Numbered from the stretch's first letter, positions 9,630-18,923 are shown. The stretch is 64,000 nt of DNA from Alphaproteobacteria bacterium (GCA_016870095.1 VGCI01000002.1:186001-250000); one strand, 5' to 3'. Notes: generated from the sequence alone by a model not told the origin. Numbers and translations are program-made.

Positions 9630-10088
9630 ATGAAAGAAAATTATTTTAAATCAGTTGTGATGATCGAACGCCTCCATCGACTGTTCTTAGAAGTTGTAAA
9701 AATTGAATTGGACCGAATGAAAATTCGAGACATCAACAACGTTCAATGTCTTGTTCTCTACAACGTAGGTCGCGGACAAGTTACTGTGGGTGAGTTGACA
9801 AACCGGGGATACTATCTTGGATCTAACGTGTCTTATAATTTGCGTAAAATGGTTCAAAATAGCTATTTAATTCAAGAGCCCAGTGCTCATGACCGACGCT
9901 CAAGCCATGTAAAATTGTCTGAAAAAGGCATAAAACTACATGACAGGCTTGATGAATTATTCACAATGCACGCGAAAGCGCTTGCTAATGAGGGTATCAG
10001 TTCTGCAAAAGCTGAGGAATTAGATGGTATGCTTAATAATCTTGAAACTTTCTGGACAAGCTTATTAACACGAGATTTACGCCGCTAA
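9630..10088 (+). CDS. MarR-family winged-helix regulator (LdtR-like)
   Basis: A 152-aa DNA-binding regulator. The order is a dimerisation helix (residues 1-30), the helix-turn-helix with TVGELTNRGYYLGSNVSYNLRKMV at about 54-77, the wing with DRRSSHVKLSEKG at about 90-102, and a C-terminal dimer helix. The recognition region GYYLGSNVSYNL matches the LdtR-like group common in Alphaproteobacteria, linked to cell-wall and stress control. It is a single-gene unit closed by the terminator at 10111-10135. A strong AAGGGGTGG ribosome site supports the start. Autoregulation is likely for the family, but I see no clear operator. Confidence 0.85.
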   Translation: MKENYFKSVVMIERLHRLFLEVVKIELDRMKIRDINNVQCLVLYNVGRGQVTVGELTNRGYYLGSNVSYNLRKMVQNSYLIQEPSAHDRRSSHVKLSEKGIKLHDRLDELFTMHAKALANEGISSAKAEELDGMLNNLETFWTSLLTRDLRR

Positions 10089-10110
10089 TTGAAAGACTTA
10101 TTTCAAAATA

Positions 10111-10135
10111 AAGGAGGGGCTATCCCCTCCTTTTT
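10111..10135 (+). terminator. Intrinsic terminator of the MarR gene
   Basis: A perfect 9-bp stem (AAGGAGGGG with CCCCTCCTT) around a CTAT loop, running into a T tract, 22 bases after the MarR stop codon. Confidence 0.93.
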
Positions 10136-10225
10136 CACTTTCCCACTTATATTCTTCTCTTGAATTTTTTTTGACTTCAAGGCAGTGTGAACAAACATTG
10201 TCAGTACGAAGGAGTCAATAAAACA

Positions 10226-10924
10226 ATGTCTCTATTCCTCCCCATTCACATACATCCAGAAGGGTGGCGTTTTATTGGTCTTTTCGGAGCCATATCAATT
10301 TTCTTATTCTATATTTGCCAGCCCCTAGGCTGGGTCGGCATTATCCTTACAGGTTGGTGTGCTTACTTTTTTCGCAACCCCAAACGATTCACCCCTGTAC
10401 AAGATGGCTTAATTGTAAGCCCCGCAGATGGTATCGTATGTGGCATTAAGCAAATGGATACTCCCGCAGAATTCGGTCTGGGGAAAAATCCATGCCTTCG
10501 AATTAGCATTTTCTTAAATGTTTTTGATGTGCACGTGAATAGAATCCCAATTGGCGGTAAAATTTTGAAGTCTATCTATCAGCCTGGTCAATTCTTTAAT
10601 GCTGCTGATGAAAAAGCCAGTGATCAGAATGAACGACAATCCCTGGTCATTCAAGTGCCCAGTGGGCCACAAATTGCAGTTGTCCAAATTGCCGGGCTCA
10701 TTGCGAGACGAATTTTGTGTCAAGCCCAAGAAGGAGATCAAGTACAAACGGGAGCAACATATGGCCTCATTCGCTTTGGAAGTCGTATGGATATCTACTT
10801 ACCTGAAGGTGTCTTCCCATCTATTATTGAAGGCCAGCGAATGATTGCCGGGGAAACCATCATTGCTGATCTCTCAACAAAAGGAACGAGTCATAAGCAT
10901 TTACGTGAAGGGATTTGCCACTAA
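10226..10924 (+). CDS. psd: Phosphatidylserine decarboxylase, short type
   Basis: Makes phosphatidylethanolamine from phosphatidylserine at the inner membrane. The protein is made as a proenzyme that cuts itself at a Gly-Ser bond to form the pyruvoyl group; the bond lies in LIRFGSRMD near the C-terminus. An N-terminal hydrophobic pair of segments (about residues 15-45) anchors it. At 232 aa it belongs to the short group found in Alphaproteobacteria. The frame opens at a GTG (10187), but the ATG at 10226 has a GAAGGAGT ribosome site and starts at the usual place. Its stop overlaps the pssA start by one base. Confidence 0.92.
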   Translation: MSLFLPIHIHPEGWRFIGLFGAISIFLFYICQPLGWVGIILTGWCAYFFRNPKRFTPVQDGLIVSPADGIVCGIKQMDTPAEFGLGKNPCLRISIFLNVFDVHVNRIPIGGKILKSIYQPGQFFNAADEKASDQNERQSLVIQVPSGPQIAVVQIAGLIARRILCQAQEGDQVQTGATYGLIRFGSRMDIYLPEGVFPSIIEGQRMIAGETIIADLSTKGTSHKHLREGICH

Positions 10925-11772
10925 TGGCTTGGAAACGAAAAACACTGCCTTTTGAAGAAAAACCCCCTAAACCCAAAAGGCGTAAATTGTCCACCCACCT
11001 ACCAAGTCGATTGAGACAACGCCCCCTTCAAGGTTATTCCTTGCCCGCCATGCTTCCCAATATTGCTACAGTTCTGGCATTATGCACAGGCTTAAGTGCC
11101 GTTCGCTTTGCGCTACAAGAGCGTTGGGAATGGTGCGTGGCTGCCATACTTATAGCAGGAATCTTGGATGCAATTGATGGTCGCCTCGCCCGCTTCCTGG
11201 GAAGCTCAAGCCGTTTTGGCGCGGAGTTAGACTCCCTTTCTGACTTTATTAGTTTTGGCGTCACCCCCGCACTCGTCATGTATTTCTTTTGTTTAAAGCA
11301 GTGGGGCGGTTTTGGATGGGCTATTGTTCTATTATTTAGTGTTTGTATGGCTTTACGTCTTGCGCGTTTTAACACTGGGGACATTGAAGGTACAACCCCC
11401 TCCTGGGCTGCCGCATATTCTAAAGGAATACCAGCGCCCGCTGCTGCAGCCTTAACTATCAGTCCAATTGTCATGTCCTTCCAATGGTCTTATGATTTTA
11501 TCATGAGCCCTTTTTTTTGCGGGGCAATTTTATTTGGTGTCGCTCTTTTAATGATTAGTTCAATGCCAACAATTACCTTAAAGAAAGTCCATATCCCCCA
11601 TAAATTTGTACTTCCCCTTATGGTTCTTATAGCTTTATCAACGGCTGCGTTATTCAGTAATCCATGGTTAACGCTGACAATCATCGCCTTAGGATATGTA
11701 AGTACTTTTCCGTTTAGCATTATATCCTATCATAATGCCGCGCGAAAAAACGAGGTTCCGCCAAAAGAGTAA
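10924..11772 (+). CDS. pssA: CDP-diacylglycerol-serine O-phosphatidyltransferase
   Basis: Joins CDP-diacylglycerol and serine to give phosphatidylserine, the substrate of the preceding psd gene product. The CDP-alcohol transferase motif D-G-x2-A-R-x8-G-x3-D-x3-D is visible as DAIDGRLARFLG followed by GAELDSLSD. A basic, Pro/Lys-rich N-terminus of about 40 residues precedes about seven membrane helices. The ATG shares one base with the psd stop (TAATG), so the two are coupled. A TTG 9 bases upstream is an alternative start. The order psd-pssA is standard for Alphaproteobacteria. Confidence 0.93.
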   Translation: MAWKRKTLPFEEKPPKPKRRKLSTHLPSRLRQRPLQGYSLPAMLPNIATVLALCTGLSAVRFALQERWEWCVAAILIAGILDAIDGRLARFLGSSSRFGAELDSLSDFISFGVTPALVMYFFCLKQWGGFGWAIVLLFSVCMALRLARFNTGDIEGTTPSWAAAYSKGIPAPAAAALTISPIVMSFQWSYDFIMSPFFCGAILFGVALLMISSMPTITLKKVHIPHKFVLPLMVLIALSTAALFSNPWLTLTIIALGYVSTFPFSIISYHNAARKNEVPPKE

Positions 11773-11789
11773 GGTTCTTCTTATGAGGG

Positions 11790-13031
11790 TTAGCCAAATC
11801 TTGGCTTTTGACAAATCCTTAAAGCAATGAGAAAAAGCAAAGAAGATGCCGACAATAAAAGCGAAGGTGCCCACTTTTGCCCAATAGAGTCTGTTAATAA
11901 AGTGGCAAGAACTGGTGTCAATCCTCCGAGAGTGGCTTGACCAAGCGTATAACTTACAGAAATGCCCGTATAACGATGAGAAGAATAAAAGAGAGAGGGC
12001 AAAAAAGTTGTTAACGGTACAATAATACACGCATTGGAAATTACCAGAAAAGCTTGAAGAATAAGGTATTTTTGCCACGTAGGATCCTGCGAAATATAAT
12101 AATATAAGGGTAAAGAAAACACCAATAGAACGAGTAAAGCCCCCCTCATCATTTTAAGCGCCGTTAGCCGATCCGCCAAATATCCTGTGAGCGGCATTAA
12201 AAGGCCTGAACATAATAAAACAATTGTGTTATCAAACAAAATTTCTGTACGAGATAATCCCAATTCAACGAACCAAACATTTATATAGACTGTTGCAAGG
12301 TAAAGGGGAACAAGGTTGGCCCCCCCAAAAACTATTGAACTCAGAAATTCTTTTTTGTTCAAAGTATAAACACTACGGAAAGGATGTTTTATGGGCCCCT
12401 CAAGTTTGGATAAGGCTTTAAACTCTGGTGTCTCTTGAATATCTTTACGAAGCCAATAAATAATGATTCCCATAATGCCCCCAAATATAAAGGGAATACG
12501 CCACCCCCAGGTTGGCATAAAGAAAGAGGTACAGAAGGTTCCAATAGCCGTGCCCATAACAGCTCCTGCAAAACCGGAACCAATTAAAATTCCTGCCTTT
12601 AAACCCGGGTGCTTCTTTTGAGCATGCTCAAAAACATAAATCATGGCACCTGAATATTCACCGCCCACACTTATTCCCTGAATAAGTCGCAAGATCAAAA
12701 GAAGGATGGGTGCCGCCAATCCTATATAACTGTAGGTGGGAAGTAGACCAATTAAAAAAGTCGGTAATATAGCCAGACTAATGGAAAGTAATAAAGCTCG
12801 CTTACGCCCATACCGATCCCCAATATACCCGAAAATCACGCCCCCTAAAGGGCGCATAGAAAAGCCAGCCGCAAAAATTGCAAAACTAGCCAGTATGGAA
12901 GAGTATCCTGAATCAGGTGGAAAAAACACAGGGGCTAAAAGTACTGCAAAGAAACCATACAGGGAAATGTCGTAGTGTTCAAATAAATGTCCTGCGACAA
13001 TAGAAAAAGTTTGCTTTGCTTTTGTTTTCAT
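11790..13031 (-). CDS. MFS transporter, metabolite:H+ symporter type
   Basis: 413 aa with about twelve membrane helices. The MHS-type signatures are visible: GHLFEHYDISLYGFFA at the N-terminus, the loop motif GDRYGRKRAL between helices 2 and 3, and RLIQGISVGGEYSGA in helix 4. Relatives (ProP-like, KgtP-like) import osmolytes, organic acids or amino acids with protons; the substrate cannot be read from the sequence. It lies 34 bases downstream of a LysR gene on the same strand, so that regulator may control it. It faces pssA tail to tail, 17 bases apart. Confidence 0.85.
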   Translation of the reverse strand: MKTKAKQTFSIVAGHLFEHYDISLYGFFAVLLAPVFFPPDSGYSSILASFAIFAAGFSMRPLGGVIFGYIGDRYGRKRALLLSISLAILPTFLIGLLPTYSYIGLAAPILLLILRLIQGISVGGEYSGAMIYVFEHAQKKHPGLKAGILIGSGFAGAVMGTAIGTFCTSFFMPTWGWRIPFIFGGIMGIIIYWLRKDIQETPEFKALSKLEGPIKHPFRSVYTLNKKEFLSSIVFGGANLVPLYLATVYINVWFVELGLSRTEILFDNTIVLLCSGLLMPLTGYLADRLTALKMMRGALLVLLVFSLPLYYYISQDPTWQKYLILQAFLVISNACIIVPLTTFLPSLFYSSHRYTGISVSYTLGQATLGGLTPVLATLLTDSIGQKWAPSLLLSASSLLFLIALRICQKPRFG

Positions 13032-13065
13032 TTATTCATTCTCTATATTAGAATATTATTAATTT

Positions 13066-13959
13066 TTAATTATTTATATTTGCAAATTTCTTTTTAAAAA
13101 AATCTTCAATATTTTTTATTAATTTATTTTGTTGGAAATAGGTTGGATAAGTTAAACACATCGTAACCATTGGCCCCTCCAAATCGGGAAGAACTCTGAC
13201 TAAAGAATACCCGCTCGCCTCAATTGCTTCTGCAGATAAAGAAATAATTCCTAGACCATTTCGGGCAGCTTTGATAAGAGCAGCACTCGAATTTATACAC
13301 AATAAATCTTCAGATTTTATATCAAGATTTTTTAAATGCCAATTGATGTTTGGGTAGGTCATTTTGTCAAAATCTTTTGCAAAAACGAGCAATCTATGAC
13401 GAATTAAGTCTGTTTGTTTTTTTGGAATTCCATATCTTTCCAGATATTCAGAAGATGCCCAAAGCCCGACATGAAAATCTCGCAAAGGAACTTGAATAAT
13501 GTTGTCCAGTTCCTCACTTTTTGGCGTTATAGAAATAACTCTCGCCTTCATTTCTTCCGATAATAAGTTGTCATGACGTAAGAAATTTAAATGAATAGAA
13601 GGATATTCTTCAAAAAAACTAGGCAGTATAGGCACAATCCAGTCTTCTATTAAAGATGACGTGGTATAAATAGTCACTTCCCCTTTGTTAAGGTTCGGAT
13701 CTGACCCCATCATTGCTTTTACATTTTCAATTGATCCGATAATCCCGGGCAGAGCCCCAAACAGGATTTGCCCTTGTCTTGTCAGTTTAAGTCCAGCAAT
13801 ACCTTGTTTGCGTTCGAGAAGTGTCGTCCCGAGTTCGCGTTCTAATACCGAGAGTTGCCGGGAAACTTTCCCGACAGGAATGTCTTTAATTTCTGCGAGC
13901 TTCCGGACACTTCCTGCCAGAACGAGTTCGTAGAAATTTTTTAAATATTCAAAGTCCAT
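13066..13959 (-). CDS. LysR-family transcription regulator
   Basis: 297 aa. The N-terminal winged helix-turn-helix is clear (FYELVLAGSVRKLAEIKDIP with KVSRQLSVLERELGTTLLER), followed by a linker helix and a periplasmic-binding-like effector domain from about residue 90. The effector is not identifiable. LysR genes usually regulate a neighbour; the same-strand MFS carrier right after it is the best candidate, possibly as one transcript. Upstream lies a long AT-rich gap that would carry its promoter. Confidence 0.85.
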   Translation of the reverse strand: MDFEYLKNFYELVLAGSVRKLAEIKDIPVGKVSRQLSVLERELGTTLLERKQGIAGLKLTRQGQILFGALPGIIGSIENVKAMMGSDPNLNKGEVTIYTTSSLIEDWIVPILPSFFEEYPSIHLNFLRHDNLLSEEMKARVISITPKSEELDNIIQVPLRDFHVGLWASSEYLERYGIPKKQTDLIRHRLLVFAKDFDKMTYPNINWHLKNLDIKSEDLLCINSSAALIKAARNGLGIISLSAEAIEASGYSLVRVLPDLEGPMVTMCLTYPTYFQQNKLIKNIEDFFKKKFANINN

Positions 13960-14547
13960 AATTAATCCGTAAATAATGTTTCTGCTATATCGAGTAAGAG
14001 AGCAGAATCATTAAATCAATTCTCCTTTAAGCAAATGGGGTATTTTGTCACGTCTATTTTTCGTTTGAAACAAAATTAAGGCAAAAAAATGCCTGACCGC
14101 CACTATCAGAGTTATTATCGAAAGTTTCTAAACCTAGATAACGCAACTGAACCAAGCTATCTTAAACGATTTGAGAAAAAGATATACGGTATCTGAGTCA
14201 GTGCATATTTCGTACCATAATCAAATGCTGGTTCTGTTTCAAGATATGTTATGAGATATTTTTTTGTTTACAAATGAAACATTTTTGTAATAAGTTCATA
14301 AGAGCGAATTACTGTTCTGATAAACGAAACAATAAGAGATATTATCCACTAAGTTAGAAATTTGGCGCTAAAGATAATAAATTTAGTTCTAATTCTAAAA
14401 AATTACAGTAAATCAGAAAGAATTTTAAAAAAAGTAGAAACAAAAATTAAGTTTTTAAATTTTAATTGGAGTTGCACGAGATATTCTTTGAATGAGCACC
14501 TGCTTTTCAAGAAGTCTTTGCACTAAAAAGAACGGGGAGGCGTGATT
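13960..14547. other. AT-rich intergenic region with one small ORF
   Basis: A stretch of about 590 bases between the LysR gene (leftward) and a rightward GNAT-like gene. It holds a possible 35-codon ORF at 14089-14196 (separate entry) and otherwise very AT-rich sequence with no tRNA or clear hairpin. It should contain promoters for both flanking genes. Confidence 0.5.
14089..14196 (+). CDS. Possible small protein, 35 aa
   Basis: An ATG at 14089 is preceded by an AAGG ribosome site seven bases away and followed by 34 sense codons and TGA. The product would be basic and aromatic-rich (MPDRHYQSYYRKFLNL at the start, KRFEKKIYGI at the end), with no membrane segment. No family is recognised. It could be chance in AT-rich DNA; the well-placed ribosome site and mixed codon use are the only support. 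Confidence 0.3.
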   Translation: MPDRHYQSYYRKFLNLDNATEPSYLKRFEKKIYGI

Positions 14548-15213
14548 ATGCTCTACATTGTTCCAAAAACCACACTGTCTAATCAATCGGAGGGCCATAC
14601 TCATAAAGTTGACCAAAACCCGAAAAACAACCCGTCCTTCAAGAAGCAATTTCTTTCAAATTTCCATGAATTGTCCCCTAACCTCTTTTCATTTTATGCC
14701 CAAGATGCGCGCTATGATCTACGCTGCTCTTTCGTGCTAGCTATCCAAGATACGTTAATATGTGATCTTAGCGAACAGTCGAATGAAGAGTATTTAATAC
14801 CAATGGCGATGAGTGACTGGCCCATTCTAGAAGCTCAAAAGCTACCTGAAAAAGCATTTGGCAATGAATATATACAAGAAATGTTGACTGCACGATTCTA
14901 TCTCAACATGCTAGAATCCCTCCTTGTATTTTGCCAAGCGACAAATGCAAATGGGTTAGCTTTAACTGTTGATGATAGCAATCTGGATGCCCTTGAAATT
15001 TATCGAAATTTTATATTCCATGAATCACGGATACCAACACTTTCAGAGGAAAAAATTCAAATTAGGATATCCGCAGATCATGATACTCACCAGGAATTGG
15101 TTAAACATCTACAGAAGGTTAATCAAGACTTCCGTCAAACCCTCTGGCGCAATCAATGGGGAAATCCAGCATTACGGGCCTATTTGAAATATTTTGCATT
15201 ATCTGATTTTTAA
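14548..15213 (+). CDS. Hypothetical protein, weakly GNAT-like
   Basis: 221 aa, not firmly recognised. The middle part NANGLALTVDDSNLDALEIYRNFIF (about residues 132-156) resembles the last motif of GNAT acetyltransferases, where an Asn and a YRxxGF stretch close the acetyl-CoA site. The usual R/Q-x-x-G-x-G/A loop is missing, and Gly is replaced by Ile in the YRNFIF segment. It may be a diverged, perhaps inactive, member. The ATG at 14548 is chosen because of the GGGGAGG ribosome site seven bases upstream; a GTG at 14542 overlaps that spacing. It converges on the cyclase gene. Confidence 0.6.
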   Translation: MLYIVPKTTLSNQSEGHTHKVDQNPKNNPSFKKQFLSNFHELSPNLFSFYAQDARYDLRCSFVLAIQDTLICDLSEQSNEEYLIPMAMSDWPILEAQKLPEKAFGNEYIQEMLTARFYLNMLESLLVFCQATNANGLALTVDDSNLDALEIYRNFIFHESRIPTLSEEKIQIRISADHDTHQELVKHLQKVNQDFRQTLWRNQWGNPALRAYLKYFALSDF

Positions 15214-15239
15214 ATCAACCTAAGCCTTAGCTCCCCAAT

Positions 15240-17393
15240 TTACTTCTCCGTCAAATGCATAACTCCATCCCAGTCTTCGGGGGGAGGGTTCTCTTTGAAA
15301 TTGTTACACCTTTCCAAATATACTGAGACTGTAAAATCATCTCCATAGTGAACCTTGATATCCTCAAGAAGACTGATTGCTGCGTCCCAACGGCGCTCAA
15401 CATATAGCTGGAATGCTTTCGTAAAGAGAGTGCAATAGTTGACTTGCATTTCCGAAGGAAGAAGTGATGGATTATCCTGAAAAATTCCCACCAACTCATA
15501 AATTTTTACAGGCTTTACCTTTCCTTTTACAGCGACAAGATCAACAGGACGAACAAGACAACGTTCTTTAACCTCATGGTATACTTCTTCACTAATAATA
15601 ATATGGGTATGATACATTTTATTTGTACCCTCTAATCGAGCTGCCAAATTAACAGTATCTCCAAGAGCTGTGTAGTTCATGCGGTCGGATGATCCCATAT
15701 TTCCAACAATAACATCCCCTGTATGAATCCCGATGCGGGTCTCTAATATTGGCTTGTTTTCTATCGCCCACTGTCTATTTAAGTGTGAAAGACGTTGTTG
15801 AAGAGTAAGAGCCGAACGGCAAGCATTTAGAGCTTGATCCTTATCCGCAATCGGTGCGCCCCAGAATGCCATAACCGCATCGCCAATATATTTATCAATA
15901 GTGCCATTGCCTTTCATAATAATTTGAGTGACTTCTTCAAAATAATCAGACAAATGCACGACAAGCTTTTCTGGCGGGTAGTTCTCTGAAACTGTTGTGA
16001 AATTTACAACATCCGAGAAAAGCAATGTGACACGCCGCAATTTTCCACCAATTTTCACAGATTGATTCGTCTTTAAAAGCTTCGCAACCAATACTTTAGG
16101 AATGAACTTAGAAAAAGCACGCATACTCATACGCATAGAGGATATTGAATTATTTAAAAGCTGTAATTCATAAATATCTGTGTTGATCTCATCATTACTG
16201 TCAAGTTCAAAATTTTTAATCCTCGTGGCTTCTTCAGAGAGCAAAATGATAGGACGGGCAATTCGCCGGGAAATAAAGCCAATCAACGTTACCGACGTCA
16301 AAAAAATGAGGAATGTAATAAGCAGGATCTTGCGCTGGGTATCTTTGATGCTGCCAACGAAAGTATCAATAGGAACAATAAGGCCAATCGCCCACTTTTT
16401 CTCAAACTCTTTTGGAAAGAAGGAAAAACTTGAAATATACTCAATTCCATCCTTCTCAAAAGTAAAGTTATCCTTCTGATCATTTCTAAATTTTTGATAA
16501 CCTAAGACAACGCGCTTATCGCTTAACTCATTTAGATTGATGGCACGAACTTTTTCCCCTTCAACCTTAACCATTTGGCTTTTATCTGTACTGGCAATTA
16601 ATTCCTCTTTTTCTGTAAGAATAAAAGCTGCATAACCCTTAGAGATGCGTGTTTCATTTAAAAATTCAGATATGGCGCCCATTTCAATGTCAACAGCAAT
16701 AACCCCAAAGAAGTCACCTTCTGAGTTTGTAAGGGGATATCCGGTTGTAATACCTGGCTTTTTTGTTGAACTAAAAACATACACGTCACTCCACTGGGAA
16801 AGGCGTGATTGCGAAACACTGACATACCAATCTCTGATCAAGTGATTATACATCACTTTAGGAATGGCTTCCCTATCCTGAATTTTACCTTCTGCGTCTT
16901 GATATTCCCACACTTCGGAAACATGACCATTGGCACGCGTAATGTAGCGTATTGACGAAACACTACCTCCTGGGAGAGGACGAGAGGGGTCCGTGCGGTA
17001 GGTAGAGGAAGAATTAAGGCTTTTAACTTGAAGAAATGTTCCGTCTTCCGTTCCTATATAAATTGAAGATAGGTAGGGATAAGATCTTAATATACCTTCC
17101 ATAAACGCGATAAGTGGTTGGTTTTCATTGGTAATAGGAGCCTTATCTTTAACAAGATTTGCCCCAAGATGAGTAATGAGTTGCGCTTGATTCAAATAGG
17201 AAATAACTTTTGCTACAGAGAACTTACTGACATGAGTCAACAAATCTTCAGAAACTTGAAGCATAGATTCAGAATTTGAATGATAGGTATACCACGTAGT
17301 AGCAAGGGTCGTCCCAAAAGTAATAAAGAAGAAGCTCGCCATGATATCGACATAGAGCTTTCTACTTTTCCACGAGAATTTATAATTCTCCAT
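15240..17393 (-). CDS. Membrane Cache-HAMP class III nucleotide cyclase
   Basis: 717 aa. Membrane helices lie near residues 18-34 and 356-374 and enclose a periplasmic double-Cache sensor domain (WYVSVSQ, GDFFGVIAVDIEMGAISEFL). A short HAMP-like segment follows, then a class III cyclase domain from about 452. Catalytic residues are present: metal Asp461 (FSDVVNFT) and Asp505 (GDAVMAFWG), adenine-selecting Lys501 and Asp579 (TALGDTVNLAAR), Asn582 and Arg586. It should therefore be an active adenylate cyclase that makes cAMP in response to an outside small molecule. The ligand is unknown and no CRP-type gene lies in this window. Confidence 0.88.
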   Translation of the reverse strand: MENYKFSWKSRKLYVDIMASFFFITFGTTLATTWYTYHSNSESMLQVSEDLLTHVSKFSVAKVISYLNQAQLITHLGANLVKDKAPITNENQPLIAFMEGILRSYPYLSSIYIGTEDGTFLQVKSLNSSSTYRTDPSRPLPGGSVSSIRYITRANGHVSEVWEYQDAEGKIQDREAIPKVMYNHLIRDWYVSVSQSRLSQWSDVYVFSSTKKPGITTGYPLTNSEGDFFGVIAVDIEMGAISEFLNETRISKGYAAFILTEKEELIASTDKSQMVKVEGEKVRAINLNELSDKRVVLGYQKFRNDQKDNFTFEKDGIEYISSFSFFPKEFEKKWAIGLIVPIDTFVGSIKDTQRKILLITFLIFLTSVTLIGFISRRIARPIILLSEEATRIKNFELDSNDEINTDIYELQLLNNSISSMRMSMRAFSKFIPKVLVAKLLKTNQSVKIGGKLRRVTLLFSDVVNFTTVSENYPPEKLVVHLSDYFEEVTQIIMKGNGTIDKYIGDAVMAFWGAPIADKDQALNACRSALTLQQRLSHLNRQWAIENKPILETRIGIHTGDVIVGNMGSSDRMNYTALGDTVNLAARLEGTNKMYHTHIIISEEVYHEVKERCLVRPVDLVAVKGKVKPVKIYELVGIFQDNPSLLPSEMQVNYCTLFTKAFQLYVERRWDAAISLLEDIKVHYGDDFTVSVYLERCNNFKENPPPEDWDGVMHLTEK

Positions 17394-17645
17394 TACGACA
17401 TTCCTTTCCTCATGACTCTCCTATGAAATGATAAAATGAAAATGTTTTATTTTTCGTTAATGACAAGGCGATGAATAAGCCCTCCCCACAATCCGTAAAT
17501 CCAATTTTACTAAAAAAGGGATAGCTTTGTTTAGAAAAATGCTTTTTTTAAAGTGATGAATCATATAAAAATGGATTGCACTTTGCACAGCTCAATTTTT
17601 AGTCTAGAGTGAGCAATAAAAATTAGATAATAAGGGGCATTTCTC

Positions 17646-18797
17646 GTGAATTATATTAATCGCTATTTTATTCGAATGATGGCTTTTTTAGCTGCTATGG
17701 CTGGTGTTGTTGCGGTAATTTTCACTCCCCTTTTAACAGCATTTAAAAACAATATCCCCCTCAATTCAGTTATTCTTGTGACATTAAGTCTCGGTATTGG
17801 TATCGTTTTTTATCGTTTATATCGGCTTCGCCAAGAGCAGTCGTGGTTTGAGAGTTATGAACGGGGCGAAGAACGTTTTCCCGGAACGCCCGCCCCAAAA
17901 ATCCTTATACCTCTGTCAATTTCTTTAGGGGAAAGTCAACAACATCATCAATTAACCACTTTGAACCTTCGTTCTATTCTTTCCAGTATTGAAGCTAGAC
18001 TCGATGAAACACGAGACGTTTCGCGATACATGATCGGACTTTTAATTTTTCTAGGCCTATTAGGAACTTTCTGGGGCCTATCTCAAACAATTGGAGCCAT
18101 TGCTGGTGTTATAACAGGGCTAGAAGTAGACTCAACAAACGTCAAAGACTCATTCCAAACCCTTAAGCAGGGATTACAAGCTCCTTTAATGGGTATGGGA
18201 ACAGCATTTAGCACATCCATGTTTGGATTAGCAGGATCATTAGTCTTAGGGTTCTTAGATCTCCAAGTCACAAAGGCAGCTGGCTGTTTATATCATAATC
18301 TAGAAGATCATTTAACAGGACAAACCAAAACAACTCCTGATTTTAGCAACACAAACATTGGATCTGGCCATAGCGGTCCTGCGTACACCCATAGTCTTTT
18401 AGAACAAACCGCTGAAGGCATGGGCCAACTTCAAAATATAATGCAGCGCAATGAGGACAATAGGAGTAATATTCTCCAATCGCTTCATATGGTTGGTGAA
18501 AAAATGTCAATGCTGACAGAACAAATGGTTTCCCAACAAGTCTTGCTTAAAAAAATGGCTCAAGGACAAGTTGACCTTCAAAAGCAACTTGAAACATTTG
18601 CAACAATTGCCGCAACACCGGCTTTTAATGGTGGCGATGATGGAATCAAGCAATATTTGCGAAATTTAGATGCAACAACTCTCCGATTGTTAGAAGAACT
18701 CATAGAGGGCAGAGACCGCGGCATTCAAGAGCTTCGAGGGGAAATACGTCTTGTCGCAAGGACAATTTCTGCGCTTGCTGACCAAGAAGCTGCTTAG
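17646..18797 (+). CDS. MotA/TolQ/ExbB-like proton channel protein
   Basis: 383 aa, starting at GTG with an AAGGGG ribosome site eight bases upstream. Two N-terminal helices (about residues 12-30 and 40-57) are followed by the MotA/ExbB core with GLLGTFWGLSQTIG (about 134-147) and PLMGMGTAFSTSMFGLAGSLVLGFLDL (about 180-206), then a Gln-rich coiled-coil C-terminus. In related Alphaproteobacteria such genes are followed by an OmpA-like peptidoglycan-binding partner; here the next gene is the ATP/ADP translocase. No other flagellar gene is in the window. It could energise an envelope process rather than motility. Confidence 0.75.
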   Translation: MNYINRYFIRMMAFLAAMAGVVAVIFTPLLTAFKNNIPLNSVILVTLSLGIGIVFYRLYRLRQEQSWFESYERGEERFPGTPAPKILIPLSISLGESQQHHQLTTLNLRSILSSIEARLDETRDVSRYMIGLLIFLGLLGTFWGLSQTIGAIAGVITGLEVDSTNVKDSFQTLKQGLQAPLMGMGTAFSTSMFGLAGSLVLGFLDLQVTKAAGCLYHNLEDHLTGQTKTTPDFSNTNIGSGHSGPAYTHSLLEQTAEGMGQLQNIMQRNEDNRSNILQSLHMVGEKMSMLTEQMVSQQVLLKKMAQGQVDLQKQLETFATIAATPAFNGGDDGIKQYLRNLDATTLRLLEELIEGRDRGIQELRGEIRLVARTISALADQEAA

Positions 18798-18923
18798 CTC
18801 CTATTCCCTTAGGGCTTCTACGGGCGCAATCCACTTGATTTCTCACAGAAAATATTGTTGTAAAGGGTCTGTTTTTTGTGATAGACCATTGAAGATGTAG
18901 TAGAATATACTTACTATGTCATT

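Noticed and set aside
11034-11474. Leftward 146-codon frame inside pssA
   Set aside because: It is the antisense of a well-supported phosphatidyltransferase, with low-complexity Arg/Ala/Ser composition typical of shadow frames.
11792-11809. Small hairpin AGCCAA/TTGGCT with a short T run after pssA
   Set aside because: It lies inside the coding end of the convergent MFS gene; a 6-bp stem with a 3-base loop is too weak to call a terminator with confidence.
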